Counted from the stretch's first letter, positions 22,260 through 34,980 are shown. The stretch: DNA of 64,000 bases from Calliopum simillimum (GCA_951812925.1 OX638371.1:41266101-41330100); one strand, 5' to 3'. Notes: generated by a model not told the origin, from the sequence alone. Program-made: numbers and translations.

Positions 22260-23600
22260 AGATAAAAGTAAAAAAAAATCGTTTGTTTTAAACTTATATA
22301 TGTGTGACCTTTTGAATAAAAGTAAAGAAGTTTCCTCTGGGCCTTAGTTAAATTCAAGCTGCATGCAACACCAGTTTTAAAGAAGCTTTCTTTTTCTTTT
22401 CGCTTGGCTAAAATCCGATTACTTTTAGAATATGTCACTGTCTTGATCTAACGAATGAATGGATACACTCACAAAATACGTACAATACATTTGACGCATT
22501 GCATCCGTCGAATTCTTTATGAATTTCTTCATGTAAAGAAATCTATAAATTCCCAGCATTAGTGCCGTAAATCAAATATTTTTCTTGCAGCTTTAGTCCT
22601 TCGTGTGCATCGACAGAAGGTGTTGTTGCCTTTGTTTTAGATTGAAAGAAACGATGACAAAGATAAAATTGTAGACGGAGATGAAAAGGTTGACTAGGCT
22701 TTTAAAGGTTGTAAATTAAGTCGTACGCCGAAGTCCGTCACAATGGAAGGAAGCAGCAAGGCGTCCATTATGTTAACAACAAAAACGAAAAACCAAAAAG
22801 AAGTTGTAGACTTTTCGTTTTTGTCTGGATTTCAGCGAGTACAAAAAAATGTTTCAAATTGAATTCCTTGTATTTCTATAACAGCGGGCGATCTTCGTTT
22901 TATTCTGCTTGTCTACCTGAAGTTGATCAGTTGCACACAGCGCTGCCGTTTTTTTTTTTTTTTTTCAAATGTGACATCGATATTTAGCTAATGCTGGCAT
23001 ACTTACTATATATATTTTTCAATGGCAATTAAAAAAAAAAATTATATAATTTTTTTAATTTGTTAAAACCCCATAAGTTCCAAAATTAATTTCTTGGAGA
23101 TGAAAAAACATTTTTTTAGTAAAAAATTATGTAATAGATACAAAACCCCGGAACAACTCAGCTCACGTGAAGGAAGACTAGTTCATGGTATTCATGTGTT
23201 CGAGGCTGTTAAATACTACCTTAACATTTTTACCATGGTCCTTTTCCCGATCGCAACGATATCATCAAGATACACACCATATTCAGGAATTCTAGCAATA
23301 ATTTCTGCCATAAAACCTTTGAAAAATTCCTGAAGCACTAAATACTCCAAAAGGCAACCTCTGACATTAAAATAATCCAAACGGTGTGTTTACGATCATG
23401 GGTTGCATTTGCTCTAACATTTGGGAAAAAGCCTGCTTGTTTATTGTAAATTTGTTTAAAGTTCCTCAATGCCAAATGTAATATCCCAGTGTGCCAAACG
23501 GTTCAAATCTCCGCTTTTTTATCCGTTACTGATCCGTTGGCGGGAGAGATTCCCAAAAAAAAAGCGAATTATCAACTTCAAAAAACAAGTTGATTTTATT
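22260..23600. other. Intergenic stretch, no supported gene
   Basis: It includes a T run at about 22950-22966. The 79-codon frame at 23094-23333 has no recognised domain. Confidence 0.4.
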
Positions 23601-23611
23601 TGCAGATAATT

Positions 23612-24797
23612 CGCGACCTTAGAACAACAGGGTTCTAACTGACATTTTTTGTGAAATTGAGTTATATATTGCTTCGTACTAAATAGACCACGCTCTTTCG
23701 ATTACCGCCTCTCAAATATTTCTATCTCGTATGGTTTCTGAGATAATTAATGAAATTGAGATGCACAAGGTTCTATCTACACATATTCAAATTAAAATGA
23801 ATTTCACAAAGTTCTAACTGCCAGATAGAACTTTGTGTTTCTGTAAGAGAGCAGGCAAATAAGAAAAAATCATGTAATTTTGTTAAACAAGCCGCGATTT
23901 TGAGCCGACATGGCTCATTTTGTTAGTAATTGGACTTAGAAAAAACCAACACTTAAGATTTACGCAGTTTTTGAGAAAAGGTCGAAAAACGGTTTTGGAA
24001 AATTGAAGAAATCGAATCAAGGATAGTCATTTTCGACATAGTTGCCAACGCTGAATCCGAATCTGGCATCAGAATTGCTATATCTTATATGGTTTCGGAG
24101 ATATCATATCATAAATGTTAAAAAAATGATCAAAAACACGATTTTTGAGGTTGTTTAGAAGACGCACAAAATTGTTTTTCTCTTTTCTATTGAATGAAAC
24201 AGTAAGTACCATTCTTTTTCTTCAAAATGAAATGCAAACTGGCCTCGTGTGATTTTTATTTAACAAGTTATACTCGATTTAAATGATACATGAAAGTATG
24301 TAATTTTTTCGAAAACCGTTTTTCGACCATTTTTCAAAAACTGCATAAATCTTAAGTGTTGGTTTTTTCTAAGTCCAATTACTAACAAAATAAGCCATAT
24401 CGGCTCAAAATTGGGGCTTGTTTAACAAAATTACAAGATTTTATCTAATTTGCCTGCTCTCTTACAGAAACACAAAGTTCTATCTGTATAAAAAAAAAAT
24501 CTTACAGAAACACAATGTTCTATCTGGCAGTTAGAACCTTGTTTCTCAATTTCAAGTACCTTATCGTTTAGCAACAAAGTTCTATCGATTTTTTTAAACT
24601 TAAATTCCTTATTAATTAGACAACGTATTTTAATTATTTTAGTATCAATGAAATCCTCGCGACAATCAAATGCTTGTAATATAAATAACATTCTGATTAA
24701 AATCAATTCATAAAAGTTATACGACACGAAATATTCAAACATAGATTTCTCGAAAGTGATGTGAGTGTAGATAGAACCCTGTTGTTCTAAGGTCGAG
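23612..24797. mobile_element. Foldback element, 1.19 kb, AATT flanks
   Basis: The ends are inverted around CGACCTTAGAACAACAGGGT, with AATT at 23608-23611 and 24798-24801. The inner arms (about 23800-24010 and 24300-24560) are also inverted. They share AACACAAAGTTCTATCTG, GCCTGCTCTCTTACAGAAAC and AAACCGTTTTTCGACC phrases. The AGAACTTTGT/ACAAAGTTCT motif is repeated several times near both ends. Near the centre is the dispersed TCCGAATC-GGCATCAGAATTGCTATATC phrase. The 124-codon minus frame at 24431-24805 is part of the arm and unrelated to known proteins. Confidence 0.8.
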
Positions 24798-25148
24798 AAT
24801 TTCAAAACTGAAAAATCGAATTAATCAATTTAGAACTACAAACATAGGATTGGAATTTGAATTTTGAGAAGATCGTTTTTCTTAAGATTTTTCTGTTAAA
24901 TAAATTTTCAATTAAATTTGAAAAAGAAAAATCGGAATTATACAATATTTTAGTTGTGGGTCAAAGTCTATCTTGTCTTACTGCAAAGCTCAAATCAGCC
25001 AAAATCGCAGGCAAGAAGCATTGTTCTAAAAAAAAAAGTCGACCATTAAGCAGGTCAGATAGAGTCCAATGTTTCCATAAAATGCAACTGATAACAACAA
25101 CCATAATACTTATATTTATTAGATTCAAGGTGGTAAACTAACCATAAA

Positions 25149-25710
25149 AGCAGCAGAAGATCTTTTAACACCAGCAATAGTGAAATTGATGATCAATCCT
25201 TCACTAATCGGTTCCAACTTTTAGACAATTATTCAGTTACTTTGCAAAACAATTGTTCGAATGAAACCAGAGCACGAGCAGCTTAAATGGTTGGTCAACG
25301 TAATGAAGTCAATCGTAGAAATTTGGAAGCTGATATTGGAGGTAGCAATACTACAACATCTATGAAAACTCAAGAAAAAAAGGGTAAGTTTTGCTCTCCA
25401 ATAATGGTATCAAACGTAGATATGAAAGATTTGACAAAATATCTAAAATCTGTAAATGCGAATTTTAGAATTAAATATAATGCGAAAAAAAGTAAAATTT
25501 TGGTTGAAAATAGAGGGCTTCGTCGGGCTTTGCTTGAGAAATTTAGGGAGACTTACTCCTAAAGATGAACAAACAAATAATGTTATCTTGAGAGGCTTAA
25601 GTGCCAATTATGAAAATGACGAACTAATTAAAGAAATTAACAGTTTTGTTCCTGGAGCGGTGGACAAAGTTGTAATCTCAAAATCTTTAAAAGATGGTTA
25701 CATGGTATGA
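25149..25710 (+). pseudogene. Jockey-type LINE ORF1 (gag-like) remnant
   Basis: An open frame from about 25149 runs, interrupted by TAA at 25284-25286, through a segment with KDLTKYLKSVNANFRIKYN and KILVENRGLRRALLEKFRE. It shifts frame near 25550 and continues as KDEQTNNVILRGLSANYEND, then ELIKEINSFVP and DGYMV. The order (peptide before T-x-KDEQ, then V-LRGL, then EI/EL-x3-VP) is that of the PRE_C2HC region in ORF1 of jockey- and X-type LINEs, an RNA-binding protein of the retrotransposition particle. The CCHC zinc knuckles and ORF2 are missing. An A-rich and AATTG-type tail at 26190-26227 may be the 3' end of the same copy after an internal deletion. Confidence 0.75.
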
Positions 25711-26187
25711 TTTGTGTTTGGCTCGGGTTCTTCCCGGTAAAAATTTGAGTGATGTACTAAATATGGCTATGTTCAGTGTTACAGCGTAGCTACAAGAAAA
25801 AGTGAAATTCTTCTTTATTAATGGCATCGAATAGCCACACTCTTCTTTATCAAAATATCATTTCGGATTTTTCCAATAGGACTTTTATTTTCCGAGTTAT
25901 GATCCTTTAAAGATAAGATATTTCAGCGCCATACAAAAGACAAAATATTTTGAATGCGTTTCATATACCATTTATTTATTTTAGGGCATTCTATTTCAAC
26001 AATCAAAATGTTGAGTTTTTGATATTTTTCTATACCTTTCGATACTTTCCGAGTTTTCTCTTATTATAATTCTCATCGGTTAATTTATCATTTTGAAAAC
26101 ATGAACATTAGAGGTACGAATTTCGTAACAAAAAAAGCTATGAATAAAAAGCAGGGATCGGTCTCCAGGTACTGTAATTCAAAATAA

Positions 26188-26227
26188 AAAAAAAGTTTCA
26201 ATAAATGAATTGAATTGAACTGAACTA
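26188..26227 (+). repeat. Possible LINE 3' tail, A-run plus (AATTG)n-like repeat
   Basis: A run of A is followed by TTTCAATAAATGAATTGAAT and TGAACTGAAC. AATAAA plus a short microsatellite is usual for LINE 3' ends. The link to the ORF1 remnant upstream is inferred from position and strand only. Confidence 0.4.
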
Positions 26228-26229
26228 CA

Positions 26230-29139
26230 AACATAGATTCATAAGAAAATATTCCATACCTAAAATCAAAGTATTCTAATCAACAAGTTTGCAACATAAT
26301 TGGTCACATAATTGTAATACGCAAAGCCATCAACGGACGTCTGTCGTCAAACATTAGATTGAAACCGTGGAAAAGATCACTTGGATAAGCATTACACGAA
26401 TCTGGGAAATGTTGGAGAGGATTGAAGACACCTACGAGTCACCTTGCTTAATGAAGTTTTGTGTAAGCCCTATGGTCCACAAGAAGATAAAGGACACATT
26501 AAGATGAAGAAAAACATAAACTTTAACTAGAAACCTCTTGAAGAACAAAGAAAAAAAAATGCTTTAGGATCGTCTATTATAAGAAATGACATAAAGAACA
26601 CAAACTTAATACTAAATTGTGAAAAAACAAAACGACTGCAAAGAAAGTAAAATTGATTGGCATACAGACTGTGTAATTTAAATCCGATTAAAATGAAGCG
26701 TAGTCACGAGACCACCATTCCACCATCTCAGCCAACAAATGCAATTTTAAAGTGGAAGCACCTTAACTTACGGTCGGCTTGCATCAAAAGACCCCGAAGC
26801 AAAACTCTTCTAAGCGGCCGACTTCAAGTGGCCAGGTCTGGTGTGCAGTGAGCCTGTCAAAATGAACTGAAGTTAAAAAGCACTACACCATCTACTTCGC
26901 GTCACCAACCAGGCAACAAGCACATGCACACACATTTCTAAACTCTGAGCGGCTCTTGCCCCCCGGCGTTTGTCCTTGGTGTTTGATGTGCAAATCACAT
27001 TCGTACTCAAGCGGACAAAAATGATGGCGCGGAACGCTAATAGTGACTAATTGCCTTTGCGTCGTGACTTATATTGACGTCTAAACTCGGTGGACATTCT
27101 TTATTTCCCCACATGACCACGCTGACGGACGAGATACGATGCTAATAGCTGTACAAGAAATGAAAGAATAGCGAAAGAAGCAACATAACAAAAAAAAAAA
27201 AAAAAAAAACATCCAAAATAGACAGAAAAAGCCTCAATAAAATTTGAAACTTAAGTTACGAGTCTCGTACATGAATCACGGATAAGGTGCTAAAATGGAA
27301 CTTTCAAATCAGAGTAACGCAAACATTTAGACTTAATGAAAATAAAATTGGGCCATAGATACTTGACCTTTACATAGGTTAATTTACGCAATTAGAGATA
27401 TCAATGGATATGAATTTCTAAATATCAAAACAAATATATTGAAAAAAATCGAAAATCATCAAAGAAGTAAAAAGTTGTCGAATTATTTCGAAAGCATTGT
27501 TAAAGTTGGAAAACATCGAAAACTGTCGAATAATTATTTAGTATCGCAGTACGATAGTTTAATAAAATATTTGAGGTATTTTACTTGTACGTGGCTGCTA
27601 TTGTCCAATTTCAGTGTTTTCAGTTAATGTACAGTTATGTATTTCATTCAATTTCAGTTAAAAGATACTTTGAAGCATTCAAAACTGCTGGAATCATTTC
27701 ATTAATTTTGAAATTGTTTGTTATTTCTGCACAAGAGTTTCAAGACACATTTTGTCGTGTACCCGCTTTTTATTAATCAAATACTTCAGTTCAGCGTCGC
27801 ATGCAAATGTCTTTGCAGTACTTGAATATGAAAAGAAATAAAAAACAAATACTGTGTTGCCAATCCGTTGAAACTTGCAAGCTTTACACTGACCTGAGGT
27901 ATTTAAAAATATAGTACATTAAAGTATTTGTTAGAATTTTGAATTTTTTTAACAGTGATAAAACATTTCAATGCACTTCAGCGCCAAAATGAAATCATTG
28001 TGCAGTAAAGATTTAAATTTTTCAAATCAAAAACTTCAGTTCAGTGTTAAAATGTGCGAATAAAAAACTATTGCAACGCATTGGTAACCCTAGATTTTAG
28101 TAGCTTTCATACATTTTAGCGATAAGGAGAGAAGCCGTAAACAAAAAAGATTCACGAAACGAAAAGTGTAAAAATACTTTTGCCACTAAAGCAGCATTTT
28201 CGAGAGAACCCTACAACTTCAGTATATTCAAGATGCTTCGCTAGAAAAATCGTAAAAAATTTTGCTTTTATAACACTTGCAGTTTTTATTGCCAACTGAA
28301 AATTTGAGAAATATGGATGTGAGTATGAATATGAATGTGACCCAAAACGTCTTTAATTCATTTAAGAACCACTGTTAAACGAAGCAAACAAGTTTGGCAA
28401 CTTGTATGCGGAATCTGTTTAAAGGCCCTCAAACCATTATAGTATCAGCTTGCAATGCAATGCACCGTCATCTTAACTCTTTTTTATTTGCCTTTAAAAC
28501 CAGTTTGATTCCTTTACTCCATGATACGTAGACGAGTGGACAAGTGGACATCTCACCATGATTGGCAGCTAAATTATTGGTGTTTTCTCAGTCGATACGA
28601 TGCGATTCAATGTGATGCGATGGCATCATTTACTCGTACACATGTAAACATATGTATGTCTGTTCATTAATCCACTCTGTCTTTCAGTTCGTGCAGCAGT
28701 GCAGTGCGTCCATCCATCCGTTTGTCCGTCCGGAAGTCACAATAACAAAATGAAAAGAATTAAATTTTTGATGCCACAATAAAATTGCGATTCGAAACCA
28801 AGGAGACGTTCGCACAAAACGACGATGACAACAGTAACAACAATAACAATTTAGCATGGTTAAATATTTGGTGTTCTTCCGACGTTTACTACTGCCAGCG
28901 CTTCCAATCTGCAGGAGTGCAATGTTGCCAGATTTATTCCACGGAACAGAATGTTGTTCGTAATTATTATAACTAACCAAACGAGAAAAAGATAGAAAAA
29001 TTAATTTTCTATTAAACGAGACCTCAGATATTGCCCCTAACTTTCGACTAGTACATAAATAATTTAAACAAATAAGTGTAATGTTAAAAAAAAATGCACT
29101 TTTAATTAATCATACCCTTGACAAGAATTTTTTAGGCAA
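26230..29139. other. Long intergenic stretch, no supported gene
   Basis: This is the longest stretch where I could place neither coding remnants nor repeat ends. A poly-A run lies at about 27190-27209. Short frames at 26657-26851, 27439-27627 and 28684-28980 lack domains. It may be unique intergenic or intronic DNA. Confidence 0.35.
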
Positions 29140-29690
29140 CCCACTCGCAATATAATTGTATACCCTACATCCAGGATATATTCACTTTGTCCTTCTGGTT
29201 GTAATGTAGAGAAGAAGGCGTGGTAGATATAGAAAAGTATTTATTTATATTCTTGATCATCGTCACCTACTGAGTGGATATAGCCATGTCCGTCTGGCTG
29301 GATGGCTGGATGGCTGGCTGTGCGTGGAAATACATTTTTTGGGAAAACTGAGCAAGATAATTCAATGAAATTTAGTACACTGCCTCCGTTATCAATATTA
29401 ACCCGTGGAATTAAATATGAGCGAAATTGGTTAATGGACACGCCTACCGCCCATACAAAAAATAGATTCAAAAATCAAACTTTAGGAGTATTTTTCACGA
29501 CAATGCAACCAAATTATAGATAAATACAACGAACTGTACACCTCCAACCAACCAATTTTCACTCAGACACTGTAACTATAAATGCAAGCTCTGAGCATAA
29601 ACTATGCCAACTCGGAAAAGAGGGCGTGGCACTTTTCATATAAGCACAATTTTCAAATTTTTGCAGTGCAGGGTATTTAATGTTTGGCCA
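29140..29690. repeat. Dipteran dispersed repeat (GGATATATTC-family), copy A
   Basis: It starts at GTATACCCTAC, continues through AGGATATATTCACTTTGTCC, TATTCTTGATCA-CGTCACCTACTGAGT, a CTGGATGG run, GAGCAAGATAATTCAATGAA and GGACACGCCTACC. It closes near GCAGGGTATTTAATGTTTGG. Much of it is present at 61478-61740 plus 62274-62445. The phrases recall a repeat I know from Drosophila genomes. Short ORFs across it appear on both strands by chance. The class of element is not assigned. Confidence 0.7.
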
Positions 29691-30357
29691 GGGCCAAAGG
29701 TTACTACCTTACTAGTTTCAAATATTAACTTTGATATAAAACATTTTTCATCTATATAACAGATGGGTGCAGATCGCTCCCTATTCGTATCTTATAGCGT
29801 TTTTGTTTCTCAACTAAAAATTCTGCACTCTAAAGATGCAGAAATTTTTCAATTTCGACCTGAACCTGAATTTTTGACGAAAACCAATCCGAACAAACAA
29901 GGGAATATGAATTGGATTTGGTATCGAAGTACAGAGCCACTTCCCAGTTATCGCTTACAATGAGACAAACCACGCCAAGTGTTTACCCCAAATTCCACTT
30001 ATTGATAAAATTTAATTCTAATCAACTGAATCTAATTCTTAGGTGTTATTAGTCAACATTACACTGTGCAACACAAAAAATGACCCTGGGGTTTCATAAA
30101 GTTTTTTTGATAGGTTATGAAAAATAAAAAGACACGTATTTTACCGAATTTGTGTATCAATGATTTTTTTCATTTTATGGCTCCTCAAAGCTTAAAGTTC
30201 GCGTTTTATATGAAATTTTGAGATTTTATGAAAAAACCATCTTATTATGAAATGGTGCTCAAGTCCTTACCTTTAATTTAAGATATAACACTTGCGAATC
30301 CGCATGGTAGTTTTTGTTTTATAAGCAAAACTGTAAAAATTTTGTTATTTCAATAGA

Positions 30358-30702
30358 GTTATTCACGATCTGGAGTAACGAGCTGAGTTACAGGGTAAAA
30401 ATGCACTCGGTTACTCTAATTGAAAACAAAAAAAAAAATGTTTTTTAAATGAATATTTTGCTCTCATTCTAATTTTTATTTTTGTTGAACGAAAATTGTC
30501 TCTCAATAATAAACAAGTTAAAACGTTTCTATAGAAATAGTAAAAAAAAGGTAAAAGTGTAAGATAATTTTACACTAGAAAATAGCTTGACTAAAAGGGT
30601 AAAAGAGTAACAGAGTAACTTTTGTATATTTTGTTGTTGGGGTTGTGCACTGTTACCCTGTTACTCTGTTACTCAAGACGTTTCTCCAGATCGTGAATAC
30701 CG
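30358..30702. mobile_element. Nested inverted-repeat element, TTACTC-rich
   Basis: The ends GTTATTCACGATCTGGAGTA and, inverted, GGTATTCACGATCTGGAGAA enclose TTACTCTGTTACTC-type repeats mirrored on the two sides. The terminal phrase TATTCAC-ATCT is shared with the MITE at 30768-30878, suggesting one superfamily. Confidence 0.65.
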
Positions 30703-30767
30703 CTAATTTTAGAAGACTTTGTGATGATTTTTTTATTTTCCGAAATATATGAAAAAAAAAATACCTA

Positions 30768-30878
30768 AGCCGTATTCACAATCTTGTTGCGTCGTAGCAA
30801 ATGCAAAATTAAAATGCAAATAAAAATTTTCAAATAATTTTGCATTTGCTACGACGCAACAATATTAAGAATACGGCT
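30768..30878. mobile_element. Compact hairpin MITE, 111 bp
   Basis: AGCCGTATTCACAATCTTGT at the left is mirrored by the right end (GAATACGGCT). The stem includes GTTGCGTCGTAGCAAATGCA without mismatch over about 25 bp. It is almost entirely stem. No duplication longer than 2 bp could be assigned. Confidence 0.8.
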
Positions 30879-31849
30879 ATTGATTCTCAAGTACTGTATA
30901 TTAAATTAAAGGTAAAGACATGAGCACCATTTCATAATAAAATGGTTTTTTCATAAAATCTCAAAATTTCATATAAAACGCGAACTTTAAACTTTGATGA
31001 GCCATAAAATGTAAAAAATCATTGATACACAAATTCGGTAAAATACTTTATGAGACCCCAGTGACTAAAATTTTTTTTTCACTTTGTTGCGCTTCTAGTA
31101 AAAAAATTATCTCATTAAGGGCCAGTTTTTCGTTTAAACTAAATTTTATTAAACTCGTTTAAATTGTTAAACTCATTTAACTATGAAATGACTTTTTCAG
31201 TGCGAGTTTAATTTTAACTCGTTACTTTGATTTTTAGTAGGCATTACTGAAAAATGACAAGCTGTTGACGTATAAATATTAAATTTTTTTGACAGCTCGC
31301 CGCGAAAAATTTAATTTTTAGAAAAGTTTCCCTAAAATCCTGCTGATTCCTCTGGAAAGCCGAGAAATATCAGGAGCAGCCTCAGCAACAAGCAGTGGGA
31401 AGATTTAAGTCAGTTTCATTTGGACGTATTCCTGCGAAAAATTATTTTTCAGCCTTTTATATTATTGGCGTTTGGACACAACAACGATTGGCCTGTTAAT
31501 CGCGGAACGTCGCACAGTGATGCGATTAGTACATGATAGACGGAAAAAACTATTTTTTTGCAGTTTTTTATGTTTTAGGTATGGGAAAGTACAAAAAAAA
31601 TTATTTCAGAATTTTTGGACAAGTGGGTGTGGCACCTCACATACAACTTATTTACATTTTGGGCTATATCTTAAAAACGGACCTATGGTTACAAAATTTT
31701 AAGTGTATGGATTTTATGTAGTTTCTTAAATTTATGAAAAATTTCAGCACGATTGGACAAGTGGGCGTGGTACCTCCCATACAACTGAAAAAAAATTGCA
31801 CCACAACTAACGAAAAAATCTGCAATAACGAAATTTTAAGTAGACGTGT

Positions 31850-32340
31850 AATATTTGATTTCTAAGGCACTAATAATATTAATATAATAAATAATATGAG
31901 TATAATAAATAATATTAATATAATAATAAAGCTTAGCAAGTATCAGTGATGATATTTGATAATTTTGGAGGCGACCTTTTTTACTCTTCAGAAGTATTTT
32001 TTCGGTTGCGAGAGTACTTTTTAATAACATGATTTAATAAGATTTTGTTTTGTTGCTGACGCAAATATATATTTCAGTTTTATTATATAAAAAAAATAAC
32101 AAAAACAATAAACAAAGGACCTAAAAAAAAAAAAAATATATGAGGATTTATTTCATATCATGTAAATAAATAACAATGTTTATATCATATACTTCATATC
32201 TTTTATAATAAGTTTTATTATTTATACTTTTTATTTTTTATACATATTTATACTATTTATATAATTAATTATAATTTATTTATATTATTTTAATTTATTA
32301 ATAATATTTATTGCTTTTCTTGGGCTACCTACGTTTATTT
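31850..32340. repeat. AT-only low-complexity stretch
   Basis: Runs of AATATTAATATAATAAATAA and TTATTTATAC-type sequence occur with almost no G or C. It is probably microsatellite expansion inside the foldback. Confidence 0.8.
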
Positions 32341-32556
32341 TTTATAACTTTTATTTCCATAATTGATTTTTTTTTTTCTGTGTATCAACATAACGTGTTG
32401 TGTTTGTTATGTTACCCGGATTAGAGCTCAAAGTAATGAAAATACCCAAAAACCATTCATAATATTTAGAAAAAAAATTTGGAACCTGGATTTGAAATTT
32501 AATTTAATAGCATTTTTAGGACAATCAAATAGGTTGAAAAAAAAAAAATACAATGT

Positions 32557-33040
32557 CAAGTTTGCGCACTTAGGCACTCCTAGTGCTTAAAGTAGACATA
32601 ATACGCAATTGAAAAAAAAAGTTTGGTGAAAATATCAAGTGACCATTTTTTTTTTATTTACCAAAATATTTAACCAAATTTTTCGTTTTTGAGAGTAATT
32701 TACACTTCACTAAAATAGGTTTTTTTTTATTTCGTGTATTTATTTTTTTTTTCTCAGTGTAAAAATATTGTGTACAAATATTTAAACCCCACAAAAAGTC
32801 TCATCGACTTAAAATTATATATATTTCAGACCATACCGTCAGAGCCTAATTAATACAGTAATATTTAGTACCATCATATAGATTAAGAAAAAAAGTCAAA
32901 GGTAAATTTGCGCACTTAGGAATTCCCAGGGCTTAAAGTAGACATAACACTGATTAAATAAAAAAAGTTTGGTAGAAATATGGAGTGACCATTTTTTTTT
33001 CCAAAATGTTTTGCAGAATTTGGCGTTTTTACACATTTAT
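32557..33040. repeat. Direct repeat, about 350-bp spacing
   Basis: TTTGCGCACTTAGG, then GCTTAAAGTAGACATAA, AAAAAGTTTGGT and GTGACCATTTTTTTT occur from about 32560 and again from about 32908 in the same order. Confidence 0.75.
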
Positions 33041-34459
33041 CTCCCTAAATTCTATTCTATAGCACCAACATTTTAAAAGATTTGGTTTTGAATTTATAAT
33101 ATTTCCATAAAAAATATCTTGGCCGTAATGTGCACCAATTTTCAACTCTTTTCGATATTGGGAAGTATTGTAGAAAATAGCAACTAATTTCATGGACACA
33201 AATTTGGAAAACATAATTTTTTAGGCCGACTTTGACGATTTTTGGTATTTTATGTTGAAAGCGGAGGTACGTAAAAAATTACTTATGAAGTAATTATATA
33301 TTATCTGATATTTTTTCATATTCGGAATGTAAAAATTCGATTTCGAGTTTTTTCCGTCTAGCTTGTACTATTCGCATCACTGTGCGTCGTAATCTCTAAT
33401 AATAAAAGAATAAAAATAAACTTCAGACCAACTAAAATAATTTTTTCTCTTCCAAATTATGGACTTTTTTATTCATTTATTTATTTGTTTCTTTTATGGT
33501 TTTAATTTTTTTTTAATTATTTCAATATTGATTTATTTACTAACAGTTGTCAAAATAAAATTGTAGGTTAAACGGAATAACGGCCAATATCGCTCAGTTA
33601 AACTAAGTTTAAACTACGCTTAACATACATTGAAAAACTCATTCCTGAGCTTAAACTTAATTTATGTAAACGAGATAATGAGTTAAACTTGCACTGAAAA
33701 ACTGGCCCTAAGAAAGCATAAAAAAGTACATTGCTTATTTAAAACCTTAAAAAAGTAACCGAATAAAAAAAAAAAAAATTTTTAATAGCCCAGGAAAATA
33801 AGAATATTGCTGCGAAAAAATTCCAAGTGAATTTTTTTCACCTGAATTATATTTATTTATGCATGGTTAATAATGTGTAAAAAGTCCATTGAAGTCCATT
33901 GTGAGCATAAAAAGTTATTCAGGCTCAAAGGTCGCTAAAATCAGTTTGTTGCAAATATCTCGCTAACCCAAATATTTACAGGAAATTTCTTATGTAAAGA
34001 TGTAAAAAATGTGTTCGTGTAGCTTATAGTTTAGGAGATAACCCAATTTAAAAAGTTGTGCACAGTTTTTATATGTAAATGCTACGTATAAGTTCATATT
34101 AAAATATCTTACTTTTAAAATTGCGAATACTCTTTAACGAAAATACTGGTTTTTGAAGGATATCTCTGAAATGGTAAGTCATACGATAAAAAGCAATAGC
34201 ATCAATTTTGTATAGAATCACAAGATCTACAAAAAATAAGCCATATGTGTACATGCTAGGAAAATGATCCTGTGAGAACTAGTTTTGTCCAAAATGTAGT
34301 TTTAGAGTTTTACAATGGGGTGAAATTTGGAAAATATTTATTGTTAGAACTGCTTTCTGATTTTAATGATTTTTTTGCTTTCGGGATAAAATTTTGATTT
34401 TATATTTTTCAGCAACTAGTAGTGAAATTGTATAGCAAATATTTCTGTAGTACATACTG

Positions 34460-34770
34460 ACTCAATATTCCCCACATGTGGGGGTTGTACAGGGTTAATA
34501 TTTTCTACAAAAATATTCCCCGCAATATCCTGCATAAGTGAACACATGAAACACCTCAAATGTAAGGATCATATAGTTAAATTCATCGTTTTACACAAGA
34601 ATGCGGTATTTTTGTTTTTTTCATGTACGGTGGATAGAAAAAACTTCAAAAATCTATTAAAAAAAAATTTGACGTGCTGGAGAAAAACCTCGTGACACGG
34701 GTACTTTTTTTTAACGTCTACTTTAAGAATTTTTTGGATTTTCTCATGTGTTTTTTTTTTTGTGTCGAAC
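34460..34770. repeat. Dispersed repeat family R1, copy 2
   Basis: It matches 7043-7380 in order and spacing: GGGTTGTACAGGGTTAA, ACAAAAATATTCCCCG, CACCTCA-ATGTAAGGATCATAT, GACGTGCTGG, and ACGTCTACTTTAAGAATTTT, ending in GTGTCGAACAGTGTA. Confidence 0.75.
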
Positions 34771-34980
34771 AGTGTAGTCAATAGTTGTGTACCAATTTTC
34801 ATCAAAATATCTTATATGATTCAAAAGATATGACCAAATCAAAGTAAAGGTTTAGGGCGGGGCCACGCCCTTAGTATATGCTAAGTCAAAGTCTATCTCA
34901 TTCTTTAGTATATGCTAATGCGCATCATTTTCCACAGTTTCATTAAAATCGCTTAAGCCGTTCGGTTTTTATATGCACAA

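Larger units (their letters stand above)
30080..31065. mobile_element. Foldback element, about 1 kb, containing two smaller hairpins
   Basis: The left arm (about 30080-30300) and right arm (about 30895-31065) are reverse complements, sharing CCATTTTATTATGAA-like, CATAAAATCTCAAAATTTCA and ATTGATACACAAATTCGGTA phrases. The outer TGACCCTGGGGTTTCATAAA is mirrored at about 31045-31065. The middle holds two further inverted repeats listed separately. No coding sequence is supported. Confidence 0.75.
31513..33384. mobile_element. Transib-type foldback element with RSS-like ends, duplication CGTCG
   Basis: Both ends begin CACAGTGATGCGA, with CGTCG directly repeated at 31508-31512 and 33385-33389. 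Reading inward from each end there is CACAGTG, a spacer of exactly 23 bp, then GAAAAAACT. CACAGTG is the consensus heptamer of V(D)J recombination signals, 23 bp is one of the two allowed spacers, and the A-rich nine bases match 6 of 9 positions of the nonamer ACAAAAACC. A CGNCG target and CAC ends are typical of Transib. The 1.87-kb body is AT-rich and includes a two-unit direct repeat. No RAG1/Transib core protein is readable, so it is non-autonomous. Confidence 0.8.
31118..33712. mobile_element. Outer inverted-repeat element with GGGCCAGTTTTTC ends
   Basis: AAGGGCCAGTTTTTC at the left is mirrored by GAAAAACTGGCCCTAAG at the right. Subterminal AGTTTAA-type repeats occur in both arms (31134-31215 and 33590-33700). 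The interior contains a whole Transib-type foldback (31513-33384), so this is a nested structure; the outer element without it would be about 0.7 kb. Confidence 0.7.

Noticed and set aside
21357..22261. hAT-type 8-bp duplication TCTTTTAA/TCTTTTGA
   Set aside because: The match is imperfect and a TA flank with inverted GGGG ends is equally good, so no hAT call was made.
23612..24797. Transib-type foldback
   Set aside because: Ends are CGCGACC/CTCGACC, not CAC, and the flank is AATT.
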